A stretch of DNA of 64,000 bases from Onchocerca lupi (GCA_028564675.1 JAOVVO010000059.1:62001-126000); one strand, 5' to 3'; positions 51,989-64,000 are shown, counted from the first letter of the stretch. Notes: generated from the sequence alone by a model not told the origin. A program made the numbers and translations.

Positions 51989-54280
51989 AAGTTATCTCAA
52001 ATTTCTAACAGTAAACTAGTTTGTTTTTCCGGTAAATATTTCTTAGCAAAGATTTGAAATTTTTATGATTTGAAGTTATCCTCTTTGCTACATAATATTA
52101 TGTATTACGAAATAATATCATTATCAAAATTCAATTTCTACTTTCTCATTAGTAGTATGGAAAAATTCGAGAATTTCACGACTAAATCAATAATCTTTAA
52201 TTTTTCAATGAAATATGTATTTTCCCAGTGCTAAATAGTTAATGTTAATATTTGTCGAAACTTGATAAACAAAATTTATGACATCATATAATTTGGTTTT
52301 ACTAAGAAATTTAGCGCTTAAATTTTTTCCTATTCTTAAAGAAAAAAAATTTAAATGTTAGCTCTTTTTTTTTTCAAATTATTTATCATGAAGATGTTTG
52401 AAGCATTGAATTGAGAATAAAAATTGAATTATTACTTCTTTAAAATCTATTCCTATTAAATGTTGCAAAAAATTTGGCACTTTCTATTTGATTCTTTCAA
52501 TCAGCAAAAACATAAATATTTCCTCTATTCGTTCTCTAAAAATATACCGAAATTCAACATTTAAAAATGAATCATCCAAGTTCAGAATCGTTAAATTTTA
52601 AATTAAAACTGCTTTGTTTCTTATTGATTGATATTTTATACAGAAAAAATTAAAAAAAAAAAAAAAAAAACATATATATATTTCACTAAAAAGTTGCGAA
52701 TCAAATATTCATAATTATCGTAGCTTTCTAATTTGTTAATTATCATATTATCACATTTCTACTAATCATTGTTAATCATTCATTGCTAATTTTTATATCT
52801 TTCTAGCAACAATCAAAATTTTTTTATGTCATTTTTTTGATCATTTTTATGAAGTTTTTTTTTTTTTTTTTTTGGAATTGTATTGTAATTTTTGATTTTT
52901 TAGAATTACTTTTTTTGTTTTTGCAATTGTAACATTGATTAGCTGTTGAGATCGATCAGAAAAGTAATCACTATTCGAAGATCAGAAACATAATTGCCCT
53001 TTGACCTTTTATGTTTGCAAAGTTTGCAATTGTAAAAATGCAAATAATTGAATTATTTCTTTTAAGCAAGAAATAAATTAATTTTATTGATTTTTTGTTT
53101 AGTTGTACTGAATATAGCATATGCTAAAAATAATGTAGAAAGAGAAGTAAATTTAAATTTTGACACACAATAGTATGGGTGATTTGTATTCTTATAAATT
53201 ATGATCTTCCTGTAAATTTCCAGAATTTTTGAAAATTTTCACTTCTTTTTAATTTCCAAGAATTTCCAGATTCCTGAGACTTGAATTCCTATAAATTTCT
53301 AGTAGTTCCTGAAATATTTTCTGTTTCTATAAATTTCTCGGAATTTTTGAAAAATTTTTTTATTTTTATAAACTTCTAGCCTTTCAAAGACTTGCATTTT
53401 TATAAATTTTGAAAATTTCAAAAAATACAAAAATCTTTTTCATGGATGAAAATGATGTCAGAAGACACTTATAAAGTGCAAGAAAAAATTCTATTATTAG
53501 CAAATTATATTACAAATATTTTGGAAATAACTGGTATTTGATTTAAACTATTAAGTTATTACTTTCTCGGAATTCCTGAGAATTTTTAATTCCTACAAAT
53601 ATTTGTAGAATCTTTATTTTTTTCGATTTTTTTATTTCCATAAACTTTCAGATTTTGAGAGATTTGCATTCTTTCAAACTTCCGGAATTGTTAAAAATTC
53701 TTTCTATTCCTCCAAACTTCCAGGCTTCCATAAATTTGTATTTTTACAAACTTCCAGAATTTCTGAAAAAAAAAAAAAAATCTCTTTCATGAATGAAAGT
53801 GTTGTCAGAAAATATTTATAGAGTAGAAGAAAAAAATTTTGTTATTAGCAATTTTCATCATAAATATTTTAGGAATAATTTCTATTTCCTGTAAACTATT
53901 AAGAAATAATTTCGGAATTCCTAAAAAAGTTATTTTTATTCTTTTTTTTCTTTCTTTTTGATGAAAATAAGGCAAATAAGCAAAGTAATTATTCATTACT
54001 CAACATAAATGCAAATTTTGCAAAACATTCAAGCATACAAAATTGTTAAAATTATCGAAATAAATATTTTCGAGTAAATTATTGGCTTAAAATATTGTTG
54101 TCCATAAATCGGAAAATTTCAATTTACATAATTTTGCATAAATTTTTAATTTTACATTCATGAATGACGTTTTAATTTCTCAGAAATTCTTTATCGGAAT
54201 ATCTTTTTTTTTTTTTTTGAGCAGTTTTTTTGTGTTTTTAATTTTTTTTTTTTGATTTTCCAGAATATCGCCTTTTTTCA

Positions 54281-54312
<32 letters not shown>

Positions 54313-56652
54313 GCATATATGCAATGCAATAATTATTTTTTAATTTAATTCGAAAGAATTTTTTTAAGTTTTACAATAACTTTTTCATCGTTGTATCATT
54401 TGCGATTTGCATTTCAGTACATTTTGCATTATTTAAATTTTATTGAAATTAATTATAAATTCTTTTTTATTCCGAAATTTAAAAAAAAATTTTTTTTAAT
54501 TTTTAAAACCAATTTTTTTCATTCTTTTATTCAAACAATATTTATTATAAAAAAAAAAAAAAAAAAAAGTGAAATATGACTGATTATAAATAAATTTTAA
54601 TTAGATTAATACTATATAAATAATCTAATTAAAATTTAATTCAAAAATTTTAATTCTAGACGTTATTAAAATGTTTTCATTTTTTCATTTCTATCTAAAT
54701 GTAAATTAATTCAATTTCGTATATATAATTGAAAATTTATAGAAAAATATCAATCGATAACAACTTCTAAAAATGCTTTTAAAGATGAGTAGAGTAAAGT
54801 TCTCAAGCGGTATTTTTATTCTCAATTCTTCGACGATAATTATCTCTTAGAACAAATATTCTACCATAAGTAGCTCAATTTGAATTAAATTGCATCGTTA
54901 TCGGCTAAATTTTTAATCAATCATTTCAAGTTCCATTCTTTTTTAGTATTTATTTTCTCGAAATAAAATGATAAAAATTTTTTTTATCTGCTATTTATCA
55001 ATTAAATAAAGGTATTATAAAAAATTTTATTCATGAATAGCTAATGCTTAATTCATTCAATTTTCTATCAGAATTCAAGTAAAAATGTGAAATTTTTTAA
55101 TTTTTAAAGTTACTAAAAATTTCTTCCATTATCAGTGATTAATGTATCAAATTTAGAATTTATCATGCAATAATTCATTGTCGATTTATTGCCATCGTGA
55201 TGAGCTAAATTTTAAATTTTTCAAGTTTTAAATTTTGAATCTTTCAAGTATTAATTTTAATTTTTAAGCCAAATTTCGGTCAGCAATAATATATTTTCTG
55301 TAATATCAAATATTTCAATTTTCTTTTTTTAATTCTTTCCAAAATGATTGAGAATAGAAAAAAGAAATAACTGCATTTCTGATAATGAATCCAGTTCTGA
55401 TGATTCATTTAATTCTCTCAACAATAATTAAGGTTTAAAAAAAAAAAAAGAGAAATAATTACATTTTCTGATAATTCACAAAATTTTAGATGATAATTTT
55501 CAATGGTTAATAAATGATAGAAATATATTTTCATTTAAATTCCAATATATCACATATGAAATAATCAATTTTGACGATGAATAAAAAATGATTAAAAATT
55601 CATATTTTAATATTTAATATCTCAGAAGCTCCCCTTGTCTATTGATTAAAATTCATATTTTCATGTTTCATGAACGAAAAAAAGCTTATCTTGCTTAACT
55701 AAGTAAAAGTTTTTTCCTCATTCAAATTTGAATATATTATTTAAGTAATAAGAGGAATAAAATAAGAATTAAACGATTGACCTCATTCGATCCTTTGACC
55801 TTTATTGATAAGTTTGATTTTTACGAAAATGGCATTATCACTAACATTCACGTTACATTATTAATTAAATGAATAATTCCAATAATTACATTTTTTTGTC
55901 GAATAAAATTGGACAGAATAAATTCCCAAGACAAAATTATTTTTTTTCATTTTTATCCAAAAAATCCATATTTTTCTTTGCCAAATGTAAATTAATTATC
56001 TTCAGTATTATTTAATTAAGCATTTGCTAGTTTTTGATGCTATATTTGGTTTTGGCAAAGCACAAAATATTTGTAAAATTCGAATTGATTAAATTTTTGT
56101 TTTCATTCATTCGTTTCAAATTTTTTCCCAAATTTTTCATTACCTATTCTTTTTTTTTTTTTTTTTTTCACTATCAAATTTCTCTTTTTTTCGATTTCAT
56201 TTATGCGTAATTTCTGATATAATTTGCTATATGTATTAAAGCGATATGAAAAAAAAAAAAATAATTTCTTTAAAAAAAAAAAAAATGAATTGGATTTGTT
56301 TTTTAAAATTATTTCAAAATCGTACAAATTTATTGCTAAGACCAAGGTATCAAAACATTTAGGTATGTTAATAAACTTATTTAAATATTTTTATTTAATT
56401 TTTTTTTGCTCATTTAATTTATTTAATTGATTTTTTTTTTTTTTTTTACGATGTTTCTTACTCTTTGAACTTAAAATTTTTTCTCTGAACTTAATTTCAT
56501 ATTATATCATTTTATTGCAGATATTTTGATGCATAAATCAATATTCATTTGAGAGAGAGAAAAAAAAAAGCAATAACCCATTCGATAAAAAAAGAAATCA
56601 ATATTTGAAATCAATAATTTTAAAATAATCCATCTGGATCAGACTTTAATCA
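49571..56652. other. Gene-free, homopolymer-rich region between two divergent surface-protein genes
   Basis: About 7 kb between the secreted repeat protein (minus) and the Ly6-type gene (plus), so both upstream regions lie here. It is extremely AT-rich with many T or A runs of 14 bases or more (e.g. 50170-50189, 51834-51854, 51955-51980, 52656-52670, 54288-54309, 54550-54567). Open frames here are short and low-complexity. A diverged duplication at 53.2-53.9 kb is listed separately. Confidence 0.6.
53215..53945. repeat. Diverged tandem duplication (~365-bp unit)
   Basis: Two neighbouring units share the order: several cagaatttttgaaaa/ataaacttcc-like blocks, then tcatg(g/a)atgaaa with tg(a/t)tgtcaga, ttata(a/g)agt followed by agaaaaaa, ttattagcaa, cataaatattttggaataa-like, and aaactattaag with a final ggaattcct. 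The first ends near 53580 and the second near 53925. Non-coding; an old duplication. Confidence 0.6.
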
Positions 56653-58567
56653 ATGTCAATTTTAAGCTGTTCTAATTCAGAAGGCATTACAATTGTGATC
56701 GTATTTTTAATTATTGGTAAGATATTGAAAATTTTTTAATTTAATTTTTAAATGCTAAATTAATTAATGTTGACGAGCAAAAAATAAAGCTATTTTCATT
56801 TCTTCGAACATCTGATGAAACATTAATTAATTTTTTTCCCTAAAAAATGTTACATCATCTCGAGAACTTAATTAACGTCATCAATTTTCTCGAAATCGGC
56901 AAAAAGTTCATTTTTCATAAAAAAAAAAAATTCATAAAATTCAATTATTTTACTATCATTGAAATTAATGTACAGAAATATTTCATTTGCATCTGCAAAT
57001 ACATAATTATCCAGTAATATTGAAAAGTAAATGAAAAACGAAACTTTGCCAAATTTTTGATAAATTAAGCGAAACTTGCAGCATGCTTAGTAATTTCTGG
57101 TCACGTAATACACGTACCGTCACCACACGTATTCAAAAGTCGTCTAAAAGGTCAAGTTGTCTGTTACTCTTGCGTATCATTCACAAATGATTTCAATCCA
57201 CGACAATTTTACGATAAGAATTTCAAATTCAACACCAATACTACCGCTTTACATCAAACACTTGAAAAGGTACCGGTCTAGAATTAGTAGAATTTTAGGT
57301 CTTACTTATGAATGATTTAATTACTTCCAAATAAGTTCTTGTAAATAAGTTGCAATTTTAATTTGTAAATTTTTTTAATTTTTAAATTAATTATTGTAAT
57401 TTTTTAAATTATTTGTGTATACTTTGCAATTTTGAAATAAATCCAAAATAAATATTTTGTAAAAAGTTACAGTTTTTTTTTTTTTTTTTTTTAAATAATC
57501 TTTTACATAAGCTCTAATAAAATGCATTTAAAATTTCAGCAAATTAAATTAATCATATGTACGCCGATTTCATAAAGCCTAAAAACTTTATTCATTCTTT
57601 TTTTTTTTTTATTTTTGAATTTAGGAAAATTTGTTATTAATGATAAATTCATATCATATCAGGGTGGAATATTGATATCAAAACGTGTACCAACGTGTGT
57701 CGAAACATATTCCGAGCATTATCCTAAGTATCATCAAATGGATGTAGTATTTTGTCCAAATACTGTCATGGAACCAGGTTCATGTGTCAAATTGAAAGGA
57801 ACCTATAATGGTAATATATTTTTCATTTTTTAAAAAAATTTGAAAATTTTTGAAATAAAACAACATGATGTTTTTATCAAGGTTTAATATCAGAAAATTT
57901 TTTTTTTTCATATAATCTTTTATTTTTTCTTTATAATTTTTCTTTCGTTTTTCTATAATTTGCTTTTTTATGTGTGTTTTTTTTTTTTGCAAATTTTTAA
58001 ATTTTGTTTTTAAATTTGTTTATAAAGTCAGTGGAAATTTAGAAAATTCCTCTGATTTTTTTTTTTTGTCTTGCAAAAATTATTTCGCAATATTTCGAAA
58101 TTTATTTTTGAAAAATTCAATTCTTTCTATATTATCAAATTATTTTTAATTTATCAAGCAATGTCTTTTTCAACTCTTTTTTATGATATTTATGAGACGA
58201 TCGATTCATTGTGTTTTTTTTTTTGTCTCAATGAAAAAATTTTCATCAAAATTGAAATCTCATTTTCAGGTAATCAATATGTTGAATTGTCTATTCTGTT
58301 AAATTTTATCAAAATTTAAATTTCACATTTCCAGGTAATCAATATATTTATCGTAATTGTTGGAGTAAAATGTGGATTGAAAAACGATCATATACACAAC
58401 ATATGTCTGAACGATGTTATGATGATGAATTGGTGCAAAATTTTGTCCCAACAAATAATAACAAAATATGTTTTTGTGAAGATGACCTTTGTAATAGTAG
58501 CCATGACCTATTACCTAATGACCTCTGCTTTATAATTTTATTTGTCACATTTTTATATTTAAATTAA
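56653..58567 (+). CDS. Probable GPI-anchored Ly6/uPAR three-finger protein (4 exons, 207 aa)
   Basis: Predicted small extracellular protein. Exons: 56653-56716, 57091-57269, 57663-57810, 58335-58567; phases 1, 0, 1 and stop. Seen: an N-terminal hydrophobic stretch (TIVIVFLIIVIS), then ten cysteines starting CYSC and ending CFCEDDLCN, the classic end of Ly6/uPAR folds, then a hydrophobic C-terminal tail (FIILFVTFLYL) without a basic stop, as in GPI-attachment signals. An NTT sequon lies after the first cysteine pair. Exon 3 is started at the TATCAG acceptor at 57661-57662, because an upstream TTTAG would break the frame. C. elegans has GPI-linked Ly6 relatives (ODR-2/HOT family), but I cannot assign orthology. 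A second near-identical acceptor 65 bp before exon 4 is discussed in the findings. Confidence 0.8.
58268..58345 (+). repeat. Duplicated 3' splice site of the Ly6-type gene
   Basis: The sequence cattttcaggtaatcaatat (58261-58280) is closely copied as catttccaggtaatcaatat (58326-58345), so the acceptor and the first bases of exon 4 occur twice, 65 bp apart. Confidence 0.85.
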
Positions 58568-60345
58568 TTAATTTTAGCAATTTGTTTCGTAATGTTTGAT
58601 ATTTCGTACAGAACTTGACAGCGACAATTTTTCATCCAGGTATTATGATTTATAATTGCATGCTGCATGCTGCATGCTTAGGTTGAGAAAACAAATGTTG
58701 ACAAAACAATTTTTCATCAAAATATTATAAATTGCAACTGCATGCTATGTATTATTTAAGTAAATTTTTAAAATAAAAAAGTGCAATTTTTTCTTAAAAT
58801 GTAATTCAGATATTGCTCAAGGAATCAATTAAGATATTCCAATGAGTTAATTATTAATTCAATCTCGAGAAATTACTTTTAAATATTGATTTAGAAGATT
58901 GATGATATCGAAATTTTATTTTTTTTCCATCTTTTTTTTTTTTTCACTTCCAGCTTTTTTCGTATTGCAATTTGGATTTCATAGATATGACAAAAATAAA
59001 TCAAAGAATCAAAATGCGACATTGCCTTGTCATTCAATAAAATGAAACCTCCGATAAAAACAGAATAGAAATTGAAAAAACAGAATAGAAATTGAATAAC
59101 TGAAAAAAGGTCATCATGAAAGGTCATGATGATCATGACCATGATCATGATCTGATTTTAATCTATTCTCGTGTCTGTAGTAAATTTGAGAAATTATCAG
59201 GCTTTAATATTCTTGTATATATATGCCGCATTTCGAATACGGCCTAATTGTTTAATAAAATGAATAAAAACCTGAATTCGCCGGAAATGTGCTGATAACT
59301 AGATTTGCCGAAAATGTAGTGGTAATTATTTAAAATTCAAATTAGTCATCTATTGGTACTGTATTCTTTTATCACGATTAAAATATAGTCAGAAATTTAC
59401 TTAAATAATTAATTACGCCTAACCGGAAATGATATGATACTTTATTATGAAGTTTCAAATTAAAATTATGAATGAAAAAGAACTCATTAATGAATGAAAA
59501 TTTTCTCTCGAATTCCGGATTTTTCACCAACCTCAATTCCCTAATTTTCATCAATCTTTGATATCAATTCGAATTTAAGTATTATACATTCTGATGCAGA
59601 AACATTATCTTGCGATTTGAATTTTGAAAAAATGGAATTTTTCATCATTTATTAAACTTTTGAATTAAAAAATTTCAAAATTTTTAATTAGTTATTTTGG
59701 TAATGAAAAAGAAATCTTCTTTACAATTTTCCAAAGTTTTCCAAAGCTTCTAAAGTTCAAAGAAAGAAAAAACACAATTGCAAAAATAAAAATAAAATGA
59801 AAAAAACAAACAAACCAAAGGCATTATTATGAAGCTCAAATGATTATTCAAATACAATTAAAATCATATTCTGATAAAAATGAACGAGAATTAGCACCAT
59901 TATTAAATCGGAAAAATCAATTGTAATATCAAACAAATCATGTAATTAAGTAATTAATTAATGAAAAAACTTTTAAAAATTCCAAAAATGAGTGAACAAT
60001 CATTAAGATTGAAAGATCGAATAATATGGGCAAATTTAAGCAATCTCAAAACAACATTATTCTAACTTAATCATTTTCAATTGCCTGAAAATCGTGCAAA
60101 AGAATTTTTAACAAGTTATCGATTTTTTTTTTTTTGCAAAACTTTTTCAGAATTTTACTTTACCATTCTCTAGCTTTGAATTTCTTTAATTTTTTTATTT
60201 TTTTTTCCTACTAAAAATATCTATTATGTTTATAATTGCTTAATTAATTAATTATAAGCATGATTACTTAAGTAATTCATTACCATATTTTAATTTTTTC
60301 TCCCATTCATTCAAATTGAAAAATGCGAAAATTAAACAAATATCG
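58568..60345. other. Convergent 3' region, Ly6-type gene / 3-O-sulfotransferase
   Basis: About 1.8 kb between two convergent stops. It holds a GCATGCT triple repeat (58661-58679), an AATAAA near 58770 that could serve the plus-strand gene, and a palindromic tcatgatgatcatgaccatg stretch (about 59113-59150). No supported exon. Confidence 0.6.
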
Positions 60346-63138
60346 CTACGAAAATGATTTTTCGTTCCAATTCCACCATTGATTTACCATTTTAATAAAT
60401 TTTGCATTATACGGCCGAAAACTTTTACGTAATTTTAACTGAATTTCTGGCTTAATATTTACGTGTGGACGACCTTTCGTATTTCCGAGACATTTTGCCG
60501 TATATCGATCTTTTCGCCGGAAACAATAGAATCCTTTTTGCTCATTGAAAATCAGTTGATCCGGTTTAAATAATTCCGGAATATGCAAAAATCGCTCAAC
60601 TTTTCGCAACTGAAAAAGAACAAAAAAAAAAGTGATAAGAGTAAAAATTATTAAAATCGGATCAATTAATTTCTGATAATAACTTACGATGACTTTTGAT
60701 AATATTTTTGATAATGATTTTTTGATTTCTGATAATAATTTACCACTTTTCTAAAAAAATTGAAAATATTTCGAACACATTATCTCTTCTGTAAATTCAC
60801 TTAAAGATTCAAAAATAGGAATATTTTTTTTAAATATTCGAGATACTAATTATCAATAAAAACTAGCCTGTGATAAGGGATCCGTGATAAACTTATCACC
60901 ATCCAAAATTAGGAAATTTTTTAGTGAAAAATATTTCAACCATTGAGCCATATGGAGTGAATAGAGCGAATTACGCACCGGTTTATAATTAATATTAATC
61001 GTAAAACTATCGTTGAGAAATGCTTCTGCTTCAAACGATGGTTTCGTTTTATTTCGTTCATGTTTCGTGTACAATACCTGAAAACGTGTAGAATACCTGA
61101 AAACGTGCAGAATACCTGAAAACGTGTATAATATCTGAAAACGTGTATGCTACTTCAAAATATGCAACTTATAAAATGCAAAAAAATTTGGTGATAACTT
61201 GTTGACTTGTCACAACTTTCGTTTAAGATTAATCGGTCGTGTTTTTTTTTTTTTCCTAAAGATTCAATTTACAGATTTTATTAATTAGTTATGTTTCCTT
61301 TTTTTTTTTTTTAGCGTTAAAAAATCTGAAATCAAATTCTATAAATTTTATTTCATCATATTATTGTTGCAATTTTATAATTTCATTCTAATCTCAAACC
61401 TTTTAGCTTCCATAATGCTGGAAGAAAGTTTAATTATTCATATTTCTTCAAAGAATTAATTTCTTCAATTATTATTTCTTCATTTCTTGCCATTTTTTTT
61501 TCTCTTAGCAATTTATAACTTTTATTATTGTATAACTTAAATGTGTAAATGCTAAAAGTACAAATATTTAAAATGTTCAAAAAGTATTGATGAATTGTAA
61601 ATGTCAGTTTTGTCGCAAAAAAGGAAAAAAAAAAAAATGAATTGCAAATTTTCATTTCAAGGATGAAAGTTCTTTGAAAATTCAAAGATGTTATTACAAT
61701 TCAGCGCAAAATTTTCATGCAAACAAAATTTTAATTCGAAAGATTTTTTGTTTTTTTTTTCTTTTTCAACTGAACACAAAAAACTACATTTTATTTGAAA
61801 GATGAAAATTTTATGAGAGATCATGAATAATTTCCTGCTCTCATAAATCAACATGAAACTTGTTCGTTTCAATTCTTACGAAAATAGAAAAAAAAATGAA
61901 AATTTCATTGCGAAACCATTGCGAAGTATTTTTTTTTTTTTATTATTTTCAGTTTAATCAAAGAAACAAAATTACCTGAGTAAAATCACTAATGGTACGA
62001 ATAACCGGATCTCTTAGTATTAATATCAATTTCATTGAACTATTTAAACGATGAACTCTTTCTGGTGCATATTGATTCGTAAAATAACCTGGTGTTTTTT
62101 CGATTGTCACCTAAAAAAAAAATAAATTTTGATTGTCACTAAAAAAAAAAAAAAAAAAAATAAAACAATTTTTCGATTGCCGCCTAAAAAAAAAAAGAAT
62201 AACTTTCGATTGTTACTTTAAAGAAAAAATGATTTTTCGAGTGTCATCTGAAGAAATAACGACAAAATTGCATATTAAAAAAAATGTCCGAAATGTTTGA
62301 TTAAATTTAATTGAATTTAATCTAACCATATATTTTAATTGCTTAAGTAAAAAAAATTAATGTTCAAAAAAGTTTTACTTTACTTTTCCAGATTTTAAAA
62401 TTATCATCTAAAAAATAGTTAACATCGAAAGAAAACTGAAAAACCTGTTCCGGATAAGTATGCGGCATTTGTCGACGATACCAATTTGATCCTTTCAGAT
62501 ATGTTTCATTATCGTTGAAAAAATGTATTTCACGTCGAGCGACACGTACGTAAGGTTGTATTGCAAGCGCATCAAGTAACGCTCTCGTACCACCTTTACG
62601 TACGCCAATAATTAAGCATTGCGGTAAACGTTGTTGTCTACGACGTGCCAATGATGGCGCTGCTAAAGGTATGCTGAAATGATCGAAATTTATTCTCGAA
62701 ATTTCAAATTCAGTATTACAATTGAGAATAAATTGAATTTTATGAAATTTATATGGACAATTCGATTTGTAAAATTGATTATGCAATATTTAATTGCCTA
62801 AATTAATTGAAAAATTTTTAAGTTTAATTAAGTAAACGATAGGAAATTGAAGGATAAAAAATTTCTGATTGCTGAATTTATTTTATTTCGGAGATCAAAG
62901 AATAATGAGGAATTATTTCTGAGTAATTTCACCTAGATCACGAATTTATAATTAATTTTCACCTTTCAGTATTTATTGATTCACTACTATCATATTGTCC
63001 ATAAAGTGGTGTTTCACTGATTGATGGATAAGTTCCGGATACATGTAAGCTAAGTAAGCTGGTATTTATCACTGATACTATCACTATTAATATACATCCT
63101 GTGGTAAATAATGTTATCTTCAACGCTGATTTTTCCAT
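60346..63138 (-). CDS. hst-3: Heparan sulfate glucosamine 3-O-sulfotransferase (5 exons, 337 aa)
   Basis: Type II Golgi enzyme moving sulfate from PAPS to the 3-OH of glucosamine in heparan sulfate. Seen: a short cytosolic lead (MEKSALK), a membrane anchor at about 8-30, the 5'-phosphosulfate loop GVRKGGTR (82-89), catalytic Glu107 in RREIHFF, EKTPGYF with Lys140, the 3'-phosphate motif LILRDPVIRTISD (165-177), and the C-terminal Cys pair in GFYCFRRKDRYTAKCLG followed by KGRPH. Exons: 63138-62963, 62673-62445, 62110-61976, 61077-60868, 60609-60346. The exon 4 donor is CAG|GC, not GT; the nearby GT would cause a frameshift and stop. A TTTCAG acceptor lies 20 bases before the ATG. It could belong to either the hst-3.1-like or hst-3.2-like branch. 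Confidence 0.95.
61071..61146 (-). repeat. Four tandem 19-bp copies of a 3' splice site
   Basis: Units 61071-61089, 61090-61108, 61109-61127 and 61128-61146 read, on the minus strand, about (A/G)CACGTTTTCAGGTATT(G/C)T. The first unit spans the intron/exon 4 boundary of the sulfotransferase gene, so each of the other three repeats a GTTTTCAG acceptor. Confidence 0.92.
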
Positions 63139-63663
63139 TTTAAACGCATATTTAAATTCTGAAATGATAAACGATGACTGGAATAATTTGTTTTATTTAC
63201 GAAAATGAAAAACGCAAAATTTCACGGAAATTTTCCATTCACACGTAAATTTCTTCATTTTGAAATAAATAAATATGTCGTTTGTTTTTTGTTGTTTTTC
63301 TAAACGAGTTACGGAAAAATTAATTAATTAATTATGTATCTTTTTTTTTTGAGGTGTGTTTTTGTATTCTTTGCTGCAATTTAATAATAAAGGCAGCCGT
63401 ATGTCATTTATTCATTTATGCAAAATAATAAAGAAAGTTTATAGAAGTAAAATAAATGAAATTTTGTAGAAATATTTTGGGACAAGTTAAAATAGATCAA
63501 AAATCACAATAATTATTAGCTGAAAAGATGGTATTGATTTAATTTTATAAGAAGGCTGAATTATTAAATTTATTAAAGCTACAGCAATAAATATATATAT
63601 ATTTATTTTAGCCAAAAAGAGTGTGGTAATTTAATCTTAAATAAGGTTGAATTATTAAATGTA

Positions 63664-63712
<49 letters not shown>

Positions 63713-64000
63713 GTAATAGTAATAATAATAATAATAACAATAATAATAATAATAAAATTAACAATATTAGTAATAATAAATAGTAGTAGAAATAAGTAAC
63801 AGTAATAATAAGTTTAAATTTTGATCTTTCGATCGAGATATTAGGAATAAAAAAATAGCGAAAAGTGTAAAATATAGACTGATGGTTTATTATCATTTCC
63901 AATAATAAATAAAAAGACAAAAATAACTTTTCCCAAATAAGTTGAAATTTGCTGAAAAGATATAGTAAAAACTTCAAAATTCTCAACAAATGAATTAAAT
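63139..64000. other. Upstream region of the 3-O-sulfotransferase gene
   Basis: About 860 bp to the right edge, expected to hold the promoter. It includes the probable SL acceptor at 63159-63160 and a long AAT microsatellite. No exon supported; the long Leu-rich reverse frame here is only the microsatellite read through. Confidence 0.55.
63662..63782. repeat. (AAT)n microsatellite
   Basis: An almost pure array of AAT/TAA units runs from about 63662 to 63755 with a few AGT/AAC interruptions and a looser tail to about 63782. Confidence 0.95.

Noticed and set aside
57625..57662. Earlier TTTAG acceptor for exon 3 of the Ly6-type gene
   Set aside because: It is in phase 1 while exon 2 ends in phase 0; the TATCAG acceptor at 57661-57662 keeps the frame.
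63603..63989. 128-codon minus-strand frame with a long leucine run
   Set aside because: The leucines are the reverse reading of the AAT microsatellite.

Overview
The window is nuclear DNA of a nematode, most likely a clade III (spirurid or filarial) worm. It is very AT-rich, with many poly(T)/poly(A) runs. Genes have many short introns ending in TTTCAG/TTTTAG-like acceptors. Most gene starts sit 4-45 bases downstream of an unpaired 3' splice site, as expected where spliced-leader trans-splicing is used. The best protein matches are to nematode or general animal families. Almost none of the genes forms one open frame. I rebuilt exons from splice sites and phase, and each model below closes in phase from ATG to stop.

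Layout, left to right: (1) 109-144 (-): a 12-codon first exon that looks like the start of lin-31 (FoxB forkhead factor); the rest of the gene lies left of the window. (2) 145-9439: about 9.3 kb without genes, holding diverged repeats and a strong palindrome. (3) 9440-15970 (-): mtr-4, the exosome-associated RNA helicase (22 exons, 1050 aa). (4) 17745-20975 (-): a tau-tubulin-kinase-like kinase of the CK1 group (355 aa). (5) 21557-24858 (+): enolase (436 aa), divergent from the kinase and carrying a foldback element in intron 4. (6) 25882-32680 (-): a CIP2A-like protein (22 exons, 879 aa), convergent with enolase. (7) 34841-37560 (-): PIGA, catalytic subunit of the first GPI-anchor enzyme (456 aa). 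(8) 38520-43680 (-): THOC1/HPR1 of the THO/TREX mRNA-export complex (657 aa). (9) 46070-49570 (-): an unrecognised secreted Ser/Cys repeat protein (307 aa). (10) 49571-56652: about 7 kb of very AT-rich DNA without genes, full of homopolymer runs. (11) 56653-58567 (+): a probable GPI-anchored Ly6/uPAR-type three-finger protein (207 aa) with a duplicated last splice acceptor. (12) 60346-63138 (-): heparan sulfate 3-O-sulfotransferase (337 aa) with one GC-AG intron and a 19-bp tandem repeat that multiplies a splice acceptor.

Most genes are housekeeping: nuclear RNA surveillance (MTR4), mRNA export (THOC1), glycolysis (enolase), GPI synthesis (PIGA). The right third is richer in cell-surface or secreted products, including a likely GPI-anchored protein that would depend on PIGA activity. 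The most noteworthy items are a full-length CIP2A homologue in a nematode, two genes with local duplications that copy a 3' splice site, the secreted repeat protein with E2F-like sites in an intron repeat, and the large regulatory desert upstream of a developmental transcription factor. I found no tRNA, rRNA, CRISPR array, complete transposon or prokaryotic-type operon.
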